Source: an uncultured Lachnospiraceae bacterium (lineage in GTDB: Bacteria; Bacillota; Clostridia; Lachnospirales; Lachnospiraceae). Taken from it: a stretch of DNA of 14,476 nucleotides. The stretch lies in assembly GCA_910587095.1 (NCBI GenBank), contig CAJUMJ010000035.1:1-14476 (forward strand), read 5' to 3'. Positions 7,095 to 14,367 of this stretch are shown piece by piece. Each line of letters starts with the position of its first letter. Position 1 is the stretch's first letter. Position numbers and translations under genes: made by a program. Below the pieces are notes generated by a model. The model saw nothing but the letters and a program-made list of their open reading frames with translations, had not been told where the DNA came from and did no database searches.

Positions 7095-7123
7095 TTGAAA
7101 TTTTCGTAAAATTGTGGCATTAT
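7095..7123 (+). promoter_or_regulatory. candidate sigma-A promoter for the yaaR-holB-ricT operon
   Basis: TTGAAA (7095-7100, 5 of 6 matches to consensus) is 17 bp from CATTAT (7118-7123, 4 of 6), and the -10 is preceded by TGG, an extended -10 feature. It lies in the AT-rich 142-bp gap between the decarboxylase and yaaR, the only sizeable gap in this cluster. Confidence 0.5.
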
Positions 7124-7179
7124 TAAATTGAGAAATCAGGTATACCGGAATAAAAATAGAGTAAGAGGGGGTGACGGGA

Positions 7180-7620
7180 GTGGATATCAAAGTCAATCAG
7201 TTACAGCAGGCGCCGCAGATCGAACAGCCGGTGCAGCAGCATGAGACGGACGGTACCTTTAAGTTCACTCTTGTCAGCAGAATTGAGGAACAAGATCTGC
7301 AAAATGCCCTGATGGGTATGATGGAGGAGATTACCAGGCAGGGTGACAAGCTGGCCAAACACCGGGATATCAAGGATATGAAGAGGTATCGCGCGCTGGT
7401 GAAGGATTTCTTAAACGAAATAGTCAACCGTTCCCACGCCTTTGCGAGAGAAAACTTTCTGGACAGGCGAGGACGGCACAGGGTGTACGGGATTATTCGT
7501 CTGATTGACCAGAACCTGGATCAGTTGGCTCAGGAGTTGGTAAAGGATGAGCAGGATAATCTGTCGATCCTGGAAAAAATCGGGGAAATAAGAGGGCTGT
7601 TGTTGGATATTTTCACATAA
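7180..7620 (+). CDS. yaaR: YaaR family protein (DUF327)
   Basis: A 146-residue cytoplasmic protein of the YaaR/DUF327 family, whose biochemical role is unknown. It is predicted to be almost entirely helical, with a charged middle and the family stretch ending in NRSHAFARENFLDRRGRHRV. The protein has no catalytic motif that I can see. Its identity rests on this sequence and on its place directly before holB, as in Bacillus. It starts with GTG at 7180, 8 nt after AAGAGGGGG (7163-7171). Another in-frame GTG at 7171 would overlap the Shine-Dalgarno and is less likely. Translation of holB probably couples to it, since only 19 nt separate stop and start. Confidence 0.88.
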   Translation: MDIKVNQLQQAPQIEQPVQQHETDGTFKFTLVSRIEEQDLQNALMGMMEEITRQGDKLAKHRDIKDMKRYRALVKDFLNEIVNRSHAFARENFLDRRGRHRVYGIIRLIDQNLDQLAQELVKDEQDNLSILEKIGEIRGLLLDIFT

Positions 7621-7639
7621 GATGGGGGAATTGGTACGG

Positions 7640-8629
7640 ATGGCAAGGTTTTCGGACATTATCGGACAGGAAGAGCTGAAGCAGCATATACAAAACGCGG
7701 TCGAGACGGACAAGGTTTCCCATGCGTATATTATCAATGGCGAGCGCAATGCGGGTAAAGAGTTTATAGCCCGCCTTTTTGCGATGACGTTGCAGTGCGA
7801 GAAAGGCGGCGTTGAGCCTTGCGGGGAATGCCATTCCTGCAAACAGGCTAAGAGCCGCAACCAGCCGGATATCATTTACGTCAGTCATGAGAAACCTAAC
7901 ACCATCGGCGTGGAGGATATCAGGGGGCAGATCAACAGCGATATCGGTATCAAGCCTTACAGCAGTCCGCGCAAAGTGTACATTATGAACGAGGGGGAGA
8001 AGATGACGCCGCAGGCTCAGAACGCGCTTTTAAAGACGCTGGAGGAGCCGCCGGCTTACGCGGTTATCATTATTCTCACATCGAACGTGGAGTCGCTTTT
8101 GCCGACGATTATCAGCCGTTGCGTGGTTTTAAATATGAAGCCGGTGCCGGATACGCTGGTGAAAAAGTATCTGATGGAAGAACTCGGCGTGCCGGATTAT
8201 AAAGCGAATATCTGCGTGGCTTTCGCAAGGGGCAATGTCGGCAAGGCAAAGCATCTTGCGGGCAGCGAGGAGTTTGAGAAGGTCAAGGAGGAGGCCATAT
8301 CGCTTGTGAAGTATATCACCGATATGGAGTTGAACGAGATAGTAAAAGCCATAAAAAAAATAACGGAGTACAATCTTGATATAAATGATTATTTGGATAT
8401 TTTGACCGTATGGTATAGGGACGTGTTGTTGTTTAAGGCCACCAAGGACGTGAACAGTCTCATTTTCAGGAATGAGTTCCAACAGATCAGAAGAGTGGCG
8501 GACAGAAGCACTTACGAGGGAATAGAGATTATCGTGAACGCGCTCCAGCAGGCAAAGAGAAGACTGGAGGCCAATGTCAATTTCGACTTGACCATGGAGC
8601 TTTTACTTCTCACGATCAAGGAGAATTGA
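7640..8629 (+). CDS. holB: DNA polymerase III subunit delta' (clamp loader)
   Basis: A 329-residue AAA+ subunit of the clamp loader that opens and places the sliding clamp during replication. The N-terminal domain includes FSDIIGQEELKQ, a degenerate Walker A (GERNAGKE, ~34-41, where Ser/Thr is replaced by Glu), a four-cysteine zinc module (C53, C61, C64, C67), the helix QNALLKTLEEPP and the sensor/arginine-finger motif SRC (~159-161). A non-binding Walker A is normal for delta'. The ATG at 7640 lies 10 nt after GGGGGA (7624-7629); an upstream in-frame ATG at 7622 would use that very Shine-Dalgarno as coding sequence and has none of its own. It lies between yaaR and ricT in the expected order. 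Confidence 0.93.
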   Translation: MARFSDIIGQEELKQHIQNAVETDKVSHAYIINGERNAGKEFIARLFAMTLQCEKGGVEPCGECHSCKQAKSRNQPDIIYVSHEKPNTIGVEDIRGQINSDIGIKPYSSPRKVYIMNEGEKMTPQAQNALLKTLEEPPAYAVIIILTSNVESLLPTIISRCVVLNMKPVPDTLVKKYLMEELGVPDYKANICVAFARGNVGKAKHLAGSEEFEKVKEEAISLVKYITDMELNEIVKAIKKITEYNLDINDYLDILTVWYRDVLLFKATKDVNSLIFRNEFQQIRRVADRSTYEGIEIIVNALQQAKRRLEANVNFDLTMELLLLTIKEN

Positions 8630-8652
8630 CTATATGCGGAGGTTGACAGATT

Positions 8653-9567
8653 ATGCTTAAGGTGATAAGCGTGCGGTTTCGTACCGCAGGCAAAATATAT
8701 TTTTTTAATCCGGGGAAACTGGAAATCAAAAAAGGCGATCATGTGATTGTGGAGACTGCCAGAGGTATTGAGTATGGTACGGTGGTAGCCGATCCCCGGG
8801 AAGTGGAGGAGGACAAGGTGGTGCAGCCTCTCAAGGCGGTACTGCGGATTGCGAACCAGAAGGATGATGAGCAGGAGGCGGCCAACAAGAAAAAGGAGAA
8901 GGACGCCTTTCAAATCTGCCTGGAAAAGATCAGGAAACATGGTTTGCAGATGAAGCTGATCGATGCGGAGTACACCTTCGATAATAATAAAGTACTTTTC
9001 TATTTTACGGCGGATGGCCGTATTGATTTCAGAGAGCTGGTAAAAGACTTAGCTTCCGTCTTTAAGACAAGGATTGAGCTTCGCCAGATCGGCGTCAGGG
9101 ACGAGACGAAAATTTTGGGAGGCATCGGTATTTGCGGCAGACCTCTTTGCTGTCATACGCATTTGTCGGAGTTTGCGCCGGTATCCATCAAGATGGCGAA
9201 GGAGCAAAATCTTTCGCTGAATCCTACGAAAATTTCCGGTGTGTGCGGCAGACTGATGTGCTGTCTGAAAAATGAGGAGGAAACGTACGAAGAGCTGAAC
9301 AGAAAGCTCCCTAATGTGGGAGATTTTGTGACAACGGAGGACGGCTTAAAGGGCGAGGTGCAAAGCGTCAATGTCCTGCGGCAATTAGTGAAGGTTGTAG
9401 TGGACGTAGACGACGAAAAGGAAATTCAGGAGTACAGGGCGGATCAGCTCCGCTTTAAGAAACGGCATGGAAAAAATCGCAAGACGGACGCCAACGACGC
9501 GGAGTTACGGGAATTGGAAAAGCTGGAAAAGCAGGACGGCAACAAAGCCGGAATAGACGAAAAGTAG
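8653..9567 (+). CDS. ricT: RicT/YaaT, PSP1-domain regulatory complex subunit
   Basis: A 304-residue protein of the PSP1/YaaT family. In Bacillus subtilis RicT joins RicA and RicF in the Y-complex, which binds iron-sulfur clusters and directs RNase Y-dependent mRNA processing and competence/sporulation phosphorelay. The highly conserved core is visible: HVIVETARGIEYG (~30-42), DGRIDFRELVKDLASVFKTR (~121-140), ELRQIGVRDE, and the two cysteine clusters CGRPLCC (~161-167) and CGRLMCC (~198-204) that supply cluster ligands. The tail (~260-304) is Lys/Glu-rich and variable. GGAGG (8638-8642) lies 10 nt before the ATG. No ricA or ricF is in this window. The next gene starts on the base after the stop codon. 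Confidence 0.94.
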   Translation: MLKVISVRFRTAGKIYFFNPGKLEIKKGDHVIVETARGIEYGTVVADPREVEEDKVVQPLKAVLRIANQKDDEQEAANKKKEKDAFQICLEKIRKHGLQMKLIDAEYTFDNNKVLFYFTADGRIDFRELVKDLASVFKTRIELRQIGVRDETKILGGIGICGRPLCCHTHLSEFAPVSIKMAKEQNLSLNPTKISGVCGRLMCCLKNEEETYEELNRKLPNVGDFVTTEDGLKGEVQSVNVLRQLVKVVVDVDDEKEIQEYRADQLRFKKRHGKNRKTDANDAELRELEKLEKQDGNKAGIDEK

Positions 9568-10308
9568 ATGCGGGAAGTATTTTTAAAGGAAAATGAGAGA
9601 GTTGACGATCTGCAGAGGAACGGATACCGGATTATACAGGATCCGGGGCGTTTCTGTTTCGGGATGGATGCCGTGCTTTTGTCGGGTTTTGCCAGAGTAA
9701 AAGACGGGACGCGGGTGCTTGATATGGGGACCGGCACAGGGATTATTCCGCTTTTGCTCGAAGCAAAGACAGGGGCGGTTCACTTGACCGGTCTGGAAAT
9801 TCAGGCGGACAGCGCCGATATGGCCAGGCGCAGCGTAGCCATGAACGGGCTGGAAGGAAAAATAGATATTGTCACGGGAGATATCCGGGAGGCAGGGAGC
9901 ATGTTCTCCGCTGCTTCTTTTGACGTTATAACCTGTAATCCTCCTTATATGATCGGAAGACATGGACTGAAAAATCCGGAGGACGCGAAAGCCATTGCAA
10001 GACATGAAATTTTTTGTACGTTGGAGGATGTGGCTGCGCAGTCGGCGAAATTATTAAAGCCTGGCGGGAAGCTCTTTTTGGTGCACAGGCCGTTTCGGCT
10101 GGCGGAAATTATGGCGACTCTTACAAATTATAAGCTGGAGCCAAAACGTATGCGGCTGGTATACCCTTTCGTGGACAAAGAGCCGAATATGGTTCTTCTG
10201 GAGGCGTCCCGAGGCGGGAAACCTCGTATGACGGTGGAAAAGCCGCTTATCGTATACAGCAGCCCGGGTGTCTACATGCCGGAAATTTATGAGGTGTATG
10301 GGTACTGA
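9568..10308 (+). CDS. trmN6: tRNA1(Val) adenine-37 N6-methyltransferase-like (YabB/TrmN6)
   Basis: A 246-residue SAM-dependent methyltransferase. It has the opening GYRIIQDPGRFCFGMDAVLL typical of TrmN6/YfiC proteins, motif I LDMGTGTGIIPLLL (~51-64), an acidic motif II residue in GLEIQ, and the catalytic NPPY tetrapeptide (~124-127) of amino-group N6-adenine methyltransferases. E. coli TrmN6 methylates A37 of tRNA-Val(UAC); the same specificity is inferred here from family and length. The ATG immediately follows the ricT stop, with no strong Shine-Dalgarno, so translation is probably coupled. The position after ricT matches yabB in Bacillus, although yabA is missing. Confidence 0.85.
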   Translation: MREVFLKENERVDDLQRNGYRIIQDPGRFCFGMDAVLLSGFARVKDGTRVLDMGTGTGIIPLLLEAKTGAVHLTGLEIQADSADMARRSVAMNGLEGKIDIVTGDIREAGSMFSAASFDVITCNPPYMIGRHGLKNPEDAKAIARHEIFCTLEDVAAQSAKLLKPGGKLFLVHRPFRLAEIMATLTNYKLEPKRMRLVYPFVDKEPNMVLLEASRGGKPRMTVEKPLIVYSSPGVYMPEIYEVYGY

Positions 10309-10350
10309 GGGTAAAATGGGTAAGATTGCAGGCAGGAGGCGGAATTTGGC

Positions 10351-11736
10351 ATGAAAAAGCTTATCTGCGTTTTTTTCGTTTTGATTGTGATTGCCGGTTT
10401 ATGTACAGGCTGCGGAAATGATGTGGAAGAAACGATGTCGGTGTCCACGGAAGCGACAAAGGAGATGAACCAAAAGCCGACGGAGGAAACAAACCGGCGG
10501 GAAGAGAGGCTGGAGAGCGTGTCGGAAAACAGCGACGCGCAGGCAGCCGGGGAGCAGGTTTTAGAGGTTAGCGACAAAGAGAAAGAGTCGGCAAAAGAGC
10601 AGCGCCCCAATTCCGTAAAGGTAAAGGGAATCTATGTCAGCGGCCCGGTGGCGGGAATCGCCAGGATGGATGAGCTGATTGACCTTGTGGATCGGACGGA
10701 ATTGAACGCCATGGTTATCGATGTCAAGAATGACGAGGGTAAGGTGACTTACCGGATGCGTTCCGACCAGGTGCAGGAACTGGAGGCTGCCGTCGGATAT
10801 ATCCCGGATATCGGGGAGCTTGTGCGCAAATGTAAGGAGAAAAATATTTACCTGATCGCCAGAATCGTCGCTTTCCGTGACCCTTACCTGGCGGAACGAA
10901 AGCCGGAGTGGGCGGTACATAGCCGCAGTGGAGAAGTTTTCCGCGATAAAAACGGAATGGCCTGGGTCAATCCGTATCAGCGTAAGGTATGGGAGTATCT
11001 GGCCGAGGTCGCTTCCTGCGCGGCGGCGGACGGCTTTGACGAAGTGCAGTTTGACTATATCCGTTTTTCCACCGATGTCCGGGAGGAAGAGGTGGATTAC
11101 GGGCCGGAAGCGGAAAAGACCGACAAGGTAGAAATTATCACGGAATTTACAAACTATATTTACAGGAAGCTATCGCCCTGCGGCGTGTATGTGGCGGCGG
11201 ATGTGTTCGGAACGGTGATCGACAATGCAACCGATCAGAAAATTGTCGGCCAGGATTACGTGAAAATGGCGGAAAATCTGGATTATATCTGCCCGATGGT
11301 GTATCCTTCCCACTATTATGTCGGCGCTTACGGGATTGCGGTGCCGGATGCGGATCCATATGCGACAATACATGCCGCGGCATCTTCCTCGGTGAGGCAG
11401 CTTGAGGCCGTGCCGGAGGAGAAGCGGGCAGGCGTGCGTCTGTGGCTGCAAAGCTTTACCGCGAGTTGGGTGCCGAATCATATCGGTTACGGGCCGGCTC
11501 AGATACGCGAACAGATAAAAGGCGCGTATGACGCGGGATACGAGGAGTGGATACTCTGGAATGCGGCGGTCAATTACCGCCCTGATTCCCTGCTGACACC
11601 GGAGGAGGCCGAGGCGGAAAGACAGCGGTGGGATGCGGGGGAGACGGATGAATCGCAGGCAGGAAAAACCGTGTCCGAAAATTCCGTGCAGAAATCGGTC
11701 GGGGCAGAGGAATCAGAGCAACCTGAGAATAGATAA
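10351..11736 (+). CDS. DUF4015 putative glycoside hydrolase lipoprotein
   Basis: A 461-residue secreted lipoprotein. Residues 1-20 are a signal peptide (Lys-Lys then a hydrophobic stretch) with a lipobox-like LCTGC, lipid-bearing Cys21; the Cys at -3 is uncommon. A Glu/Ser/Lys-rich low-complexity stalk (~22-88) leads to a TIM-barrel-like DUF4015 domain (~90-400) opening with KGIYVSGPVAG and including AMVIDVKNDEG, LIARIVAFRDPYLAE, the FDEVQFDYIRF strand with acidic candidates for catalysis, and DYICPMVYPSHYY. The tail (~415-461) is again Glu/Ser-rich. The family is predicted to cleave polysaccharide, but activity is not shown. AGGAGG (10334-10339) precedes the ATG by 11 nt. It is an insertion relative to the Bacillus gene order between yabB and rsmI; its stop abuts the rsmI Shine-Dalgarno. 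Confidence 0.85.
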   Translation: MKKLICVFFVLIVIAGLCTGCGNDVEETMSVSTEATKEMNQKPTEETNRREERLESVSENSDAQAAGEQVLEVSDKEKESAKEQRPNSVKVKGIYVSGPVAGIARMDELIDLVDRTELNAMVIDVKNDEGKVTYRMRSDQVQELEAAVGYIPDIGELVRKCKEKNIYLIARIVAFRDPYLAERKPEWAVHSRSGEVFRDKNGMAWVNPYQRKVWEYLAEVASCAAADGFDEVQFDYIRFSTDVREEEVDYGPEAEKTDKVEIITEFTNYIYRKLSPCGVYVAADVFGTVIDNATDQKIVGQDYVKMAENLDYICPMVYPSHYYVGAYGIAVPDADPYATIHAAASSSVRQLEAVPEEKRAGVRLWLQSFTASWVPNHIGYGPAQIREQIKGAYDAGYEEWILWNAAVNYRPDSLLTPEEAEAERQRWDAGETDESQAGKTVSENSVQKSVGAEESEQPENR

Positions 11737-11747
11737 GGAGAAATCAC

Positions 11748-12602
11748 ATGGCGGGAATGTTATATCTGTGCGCGACACCGATAGGAAATCTGGGAGATAT
11801 GACGCCGCGGGTGGCGGAGACGCTTGGCAGCGTAGACCTGATCGCCGCTGAGGATACGAGGAACAGCATAAAATTGTTGAATCATTTCGGTATCAAAACT
11901 TCTATGACCAGCTATCATGAATATAATAAAGTAGAAAAAGCGGACTACCTTGTAGACCAAATGAGACAGGGAAAAAACGTGGCGCTGATTTCGGACGCGG
12001 GGACGCCCGCTGTCTCGGATCCAGGGGAGGTACTTGTTAAAAAGTGTCAGGACGCAGGTATCAGGGTCACTTCTTTGCCTGGGCCTGCAGCTTGTATCAC
12101 GGCCCTTACGCTCTCCGGTCTTTCCACCAGACGCTTTTGCTTTGAAGGTTTTCTGCCTTCCGATAAGAAAGAGAAAGAGCAGATTTTGGCGGAACTTAAG
12201 GAGGAGTCCCGCACGATTCTCATATATGAGGCGCCGCATCATCTGACGCGCACTTTGGGGGAGCTGTATGAGACGCTGGGGGATCGCAGGATTACACTTT
12301 GCAGGGAGCTTACGAAAAAATTCGAGACGATACTGCCTACTACGATCGGGCAGGCTCTTGCGCTGTATGAGACGGAGGCCCCCCGGGGCGAGTATGTACT
12401 TGCCGTGGAGGGGAAAAGTCTGCGGCAAAAGAAAGAGGAGAAACAGGAAGCCTGGCAGAGCATGTCGATAGAAGATCATATGGCATTTTACGAGGAGGGG
12501 GGAATGGATGAAAAAAGCGCCATGAAACAGGTTGCCAGGGACCGCGGCGTGCCAAAAAGAGAAATTTATCAATATTTAAATATTTATCGTCAAAGTGATT
12601 GA
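11748..12602 (+). CDS. rsmI: 16S rRNA (cytidine-1402-2'-O)-methyltransferase
   Basis: A 284-residue RsmI, which adds the 2'-O-methyl group of C1402 in the ribosomal P-site region of 16S rRNA. It has the tetrapyrrole-methylase fold: LYLCATPIGNLGDMT at the N-terminus (~5-19), IAAEDTRNS (~35-43), LISDAGTPAVSDPG (~81-94) that builds the SAM pocket, and LPGPAACITALTLSGL (~109-124). The C-terminal ~50 residues form a helical tail with MKQVARDRGVPKREIYQYL, an HTH-like segment typical of the family. AAGGAG (11735-11740) lies 7 nt before the ATG and overlaps the upstream stop. The stop codon at 12600-12602 lies inside the -35 of a downstream promoter. It is the last gene of the conserved cluster. Confidence 0.95.
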   Translation: MAGMLYLCATPIGNLGDMTPRVAETLGSVDLIAAEDTRNSIKLLNHFGIKTSMTSYHEYNKVEKADYLVDQMRQGKNVALISDAGTPAVSDPGEVLVKKCQDAGIRVTSLPGPAACITALTLSGLSTRRFCFEGFLPSDKKEKEQILAELKEESRTILIYEAPHHLTRTLGELYETLGDRRITLCRELTKKFETILPTTIGQALALYETEAPRGEYVLAVEGKSLRQKKEEKQEAWQSMSIEDHMAFYEEGGMDEKSAMKQVARDRGVPKREIYQYLNIYRQSD

Positions 12603-12626
12603 CAAAACGCAAAGAATCCGTAAAAT
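12599..12626 (+). promoter_or_regulatory. sigma-A promoter P1 upstream of acpP
   Basis: TTGACA (12599-12604) overlaps the rsmI stop codon and is 16 bp from TAAAAT (12621-12626, 5 of 6 matches). It is the upstream member of a tandem pair for the acpP-fabK transcript. Confidence 0.55.
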
Positions 12627-12631
12627 TATGA

Positions 12632-12660
12632 TTGACAAATAATAAGTCAGATCATATACT
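12632..12660 (+). promoter_or_regulatory. sigma-A promoter P2 upstream of acpP
   Basis: A perfect TTGACA (12632-12637) is exactly 17 bp from TATACT (12655-12660, 5 of 6). Expected transcription start is near 12667, giving a ~36-nt leader. It is the best promoter in the window by match and spacing. Confidence 0.8.
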
Positions 12661-12674
12661 TTGAATATCAAACT
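12658..12674 (+). promoter_or_regulatory. FabT-like operator palindrome
   Basis: TTTGA (12660-12664) and TCAAA (12668-12672) form a perfect inverted repeat around a 3-nt centre. The 17-base site agrees with the FabT (MarR family) consensus AnTTTGATTATCAAATT at 14 of the 16 defined positions. It overlaps the last base of the P2 -10 and the start site, an ideal place for repression. A fatty-acid gene follows, which supports the call; no fabT gene is in view. Confidence 0.5.
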
Positions 12675-12702
12675 ATTTTATGAGGAAAAGGAGAGCAGGA
12701 AA

Positions 12703-12936
12703 ATGTTAGAGAGAGTTATCGAGATTATTCAGGAGCAGTTAAATTTGGATGGTGTTGAGATCACAGAGGATTCCTCCTTTAAGGATGATTTGGGCGCGGA
12801 TTCCCTTGATTTGTTTGAACTGGTAATGGCTTTTGAGGAGGAGTACGGCGTAGAGATTCCCTCCGAGGATTTAGAGCAGATTACGACTGTCGGCGCTGTC
12901 GTAGAGTATATGAAGAGTAAGGGTGTAGAGGCATAA
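12703..12936 (+). CDS. acpP: acyl carrier protein
   Basis: A 77-residue acidic four-helix carrier for acyl intermediates of type II fatty-acid synthesis. Ser34 in GADSLD is the 4'-phosphopantetheine attachment site, and the sequence LERVIEIIQEQL at the start and TVGAVVEYMKSK at the end are typical of ACP. Length equals the usual 75-80 residues. The ATG at 12703 is preceded by AAGGAG (12688-12693) at 9 nt; a TTG further up, at 12661, would begin inside the operator and is rejected. It is 37 nt ahead of fabK and is likely cotranscribed with it. Confidence 0.96.
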   Translation: MLERVIEIIQEQLNLDGVEITEDSSFKDDLGADSLDLFELVMAFEEEYGVEIPSEDLEQITTVGAVVEYMKSKGVEA

Positions 12937-12973
12937 GCCGATACGCTTGCTTTAAGAGGGCAGAGGTTATCGA

Positions 12974-13900
12974 ATGAAGACTAAAATTACAGAACTGCTG
13001 GGGATTGAGTATCCGATTTTGCAAGGCGGCATGGCCTGGGTCGCTGAATATCATCTGGCGGCGGCGGCATCGGAGTGCGGCGCGTTGGGAATTATCGGCG
13101 CGGGCGGCGCACCGGCGGATTTTGTACGGGAACAGGTGCGAAAGACAAAAGAACTTACGGATAAACCGTTCGGTGTGAATGTGATGCTGATGAACCCGGA
13201 GGCGGATGCGATCGCTGAGATGATCGTGGAAGAGGGTGTTAAGGTAGTAACCACCGGAGCCGGAAACCCGGGCAAATATATGGCAATGTGGAAGGAAGCC
13301 GGAATCAAGGTGATTCCCGTGGTAGCCAGCGTAGCGCTTGCGAAAATGATGGAGCGCGGCGGTGCGGACGCGGTTATCGCGGAGGGAATGGAATCCGGCG
13401 GGCACATTGGCGAAGCGACTACCATGACGCTGGTGCCCCAGGTAGCGGATGCCGTAAATATACCTGTAATTGCGGCGGGCGGTATCGCGGACGGCAGAGG
13501 CTTTGCGGCGGCGATGATGCTCGGTGCGGACGGAGTACAGATCGGCACCAGATTTTTGGTAGCGGACGAATGCACGGTACATGAGAACTATAAAAAGAAA
13601 GTAATTGCGGCGAAGGATATAGACTCCGAGGTTACAGGAAGATCGAACGGCCATCCGGTTCGACAGATTCGCAATAAGCTGACAAGGGAATACCTTCAGA
13701 TGGAGAAAGAGGGAGCTTCCTTCGAGGAGATGGAAAAGCTCACTTTGGGCTCATTGCGCAAAGCTGTTGTGGAGGGCGACATGGTGTCCGGAACCATTAT
13801 GGCCGGGCAGATTGCCGGTATGGTGAAGCGGGAGCAGACCTGTGCGGAAATTGTCCGCGAGATTATGGATCAGGCGGAAACGCTGTTGGGATTAAAGTGA
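12974..13900 (+). CDS. fabK: enoyl-ACP reductase II (FMN-dependent)
   Basis: A 308-residue TIM-barrel flavoprotein that reduces trans-2-enoyl-ACP to acyl-ACP with NAD(P)H, the last step of each elongation cycle. Diagnostic segments are YPILQGGMAWV (~13-23), GALGIIGAGG (~36-45), KPFGVNVML (~64-72), and AEGMESGGHIGE, with His144 at the same position as the catalytic His144 of Streptococcus pneumoniae FabK. Next come IPVIAAGGIADGRG (~163-176) and LGADGVQIGTRFL (~183-195), which hold the FMN phosphate. A purine-rich Shine-Dalgarno (AGAGG) precedes the ATG. In many Firmicutes acpP-fabK is followed by fabD, fabG and fabF; here the coding region stops and a repeat array begins ~25 bp later. Confidence 0.95.
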   Translation: MKTKITELLGIEYPILQGGMAWVAEYHLAAAASECGALGIIGAGGAPADFVREQVRKTKELTDKPFGVNVMLMNPEADAIAEMIVEEGVKVVTTGAGNPGKYMAMWKEAGIKVIPVVASVALAKMMERGGADAVIAEGMESGGHIGEATTMTLVPQVADAVNIPVIAAGGIADGRGFAAAMMLGADGVQIGTRFLVADECTVHENYKKKVIAAKDIDSEVTGRSNGHPVRQIRNKLTREYLQMEKEGASFEEMEKLTLGSLRKAVVEGDMVSGTIMAGQIAGMVKREQTCAEIVREIMDQAETLLGLK

Positions 13901-13983
13901 GGACAACAGGCGGCACTCGGTTTTTATCTTATAGGAAGTTGCGACAGTGTGAATCATTGAAGGAGAATGCGGAGCATTTTCTG

Positions 13984-14011
13984 AATCGAGCGCGCGGGCG
14001 CTCGATTTTTT
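13984..14011 (+). terminator. intrinsic terminator in repeat unit 1 (end of acpP-fabK)
   Basis: AATCGAGCGC (13984-13993) pairs with GCGCTCGATT (13998-14007), 10 bp around loop GCGG, and T residues run from 14006 to 14011. It is the strongest terminator downstream of fabK and probably ends the acpP-fabK transcript. Confidence 0.8.
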
Positions 14012-14327
14012 ATATAATAGAAAATTGCGACAGTGTAAAACATTGAAAGAGAATGCGAAGCATTCTCTGAATCGTCGCAGCCGGGCGACGAATTATTATA
14101 TAATAGAAAATTGCGACAGTGTAAAACATTGAAGGAGAATGCGAAGCATTCTCTGAATCATCGCAGCCGGGCGACGAATTATTATATAATAGAAAATTGC
14201 GACAGTGTAAAACATTGAAGGAGAATGCGAAGCATTCTCTGAATCATCGCAGCCGGGCGCTCGATTTTTTAATAATAGGAAATTGCGACAGTGTAAAACA
14301 TTGAAGGAGAATGCGAAGCATTCTCTG

Positions 14328-14355
14328 AATCGTCGCTGCCGAGCGACGATTTTTT
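14328..14355 (+). terminator. intrinsic terminator in repeat unit 5
   Basis: AATCGTCGC (14328-14336) pairs with GCGACGATT (14343-14351), 9 bp around loop TGCCGA, followed by six T residues (14350-14355). It would catch read-through past unit 1, since units 2-4 lack a complete stem plus T-run. Confidence 0.7.
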
Positions 14356-14367
14356 ATATAATAGGAA

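Noticed and set aside
7411..7888. Minus-strand ORFs over yaaR and holB
   Set aside because: They are antisense shadows of well-supported genes with no recognisable protein features.
13960..13990. AAGGAG followed by ATG in each 86-bp unit, as a possible tiny ORF
   Set aside because: The spacing is only one base and the frame closes after five codons; the sequence is better explained as the left arm of hairpin 2.
14090..14110. TATAAT hexamers at the end of the repeat units as promoters
   Set aside because: No -35 of useful quality lies 16-18 bp upstream; GC-rich hairpin sequence occupies that place. AT-rich terminator tails give such hexamers by chance.
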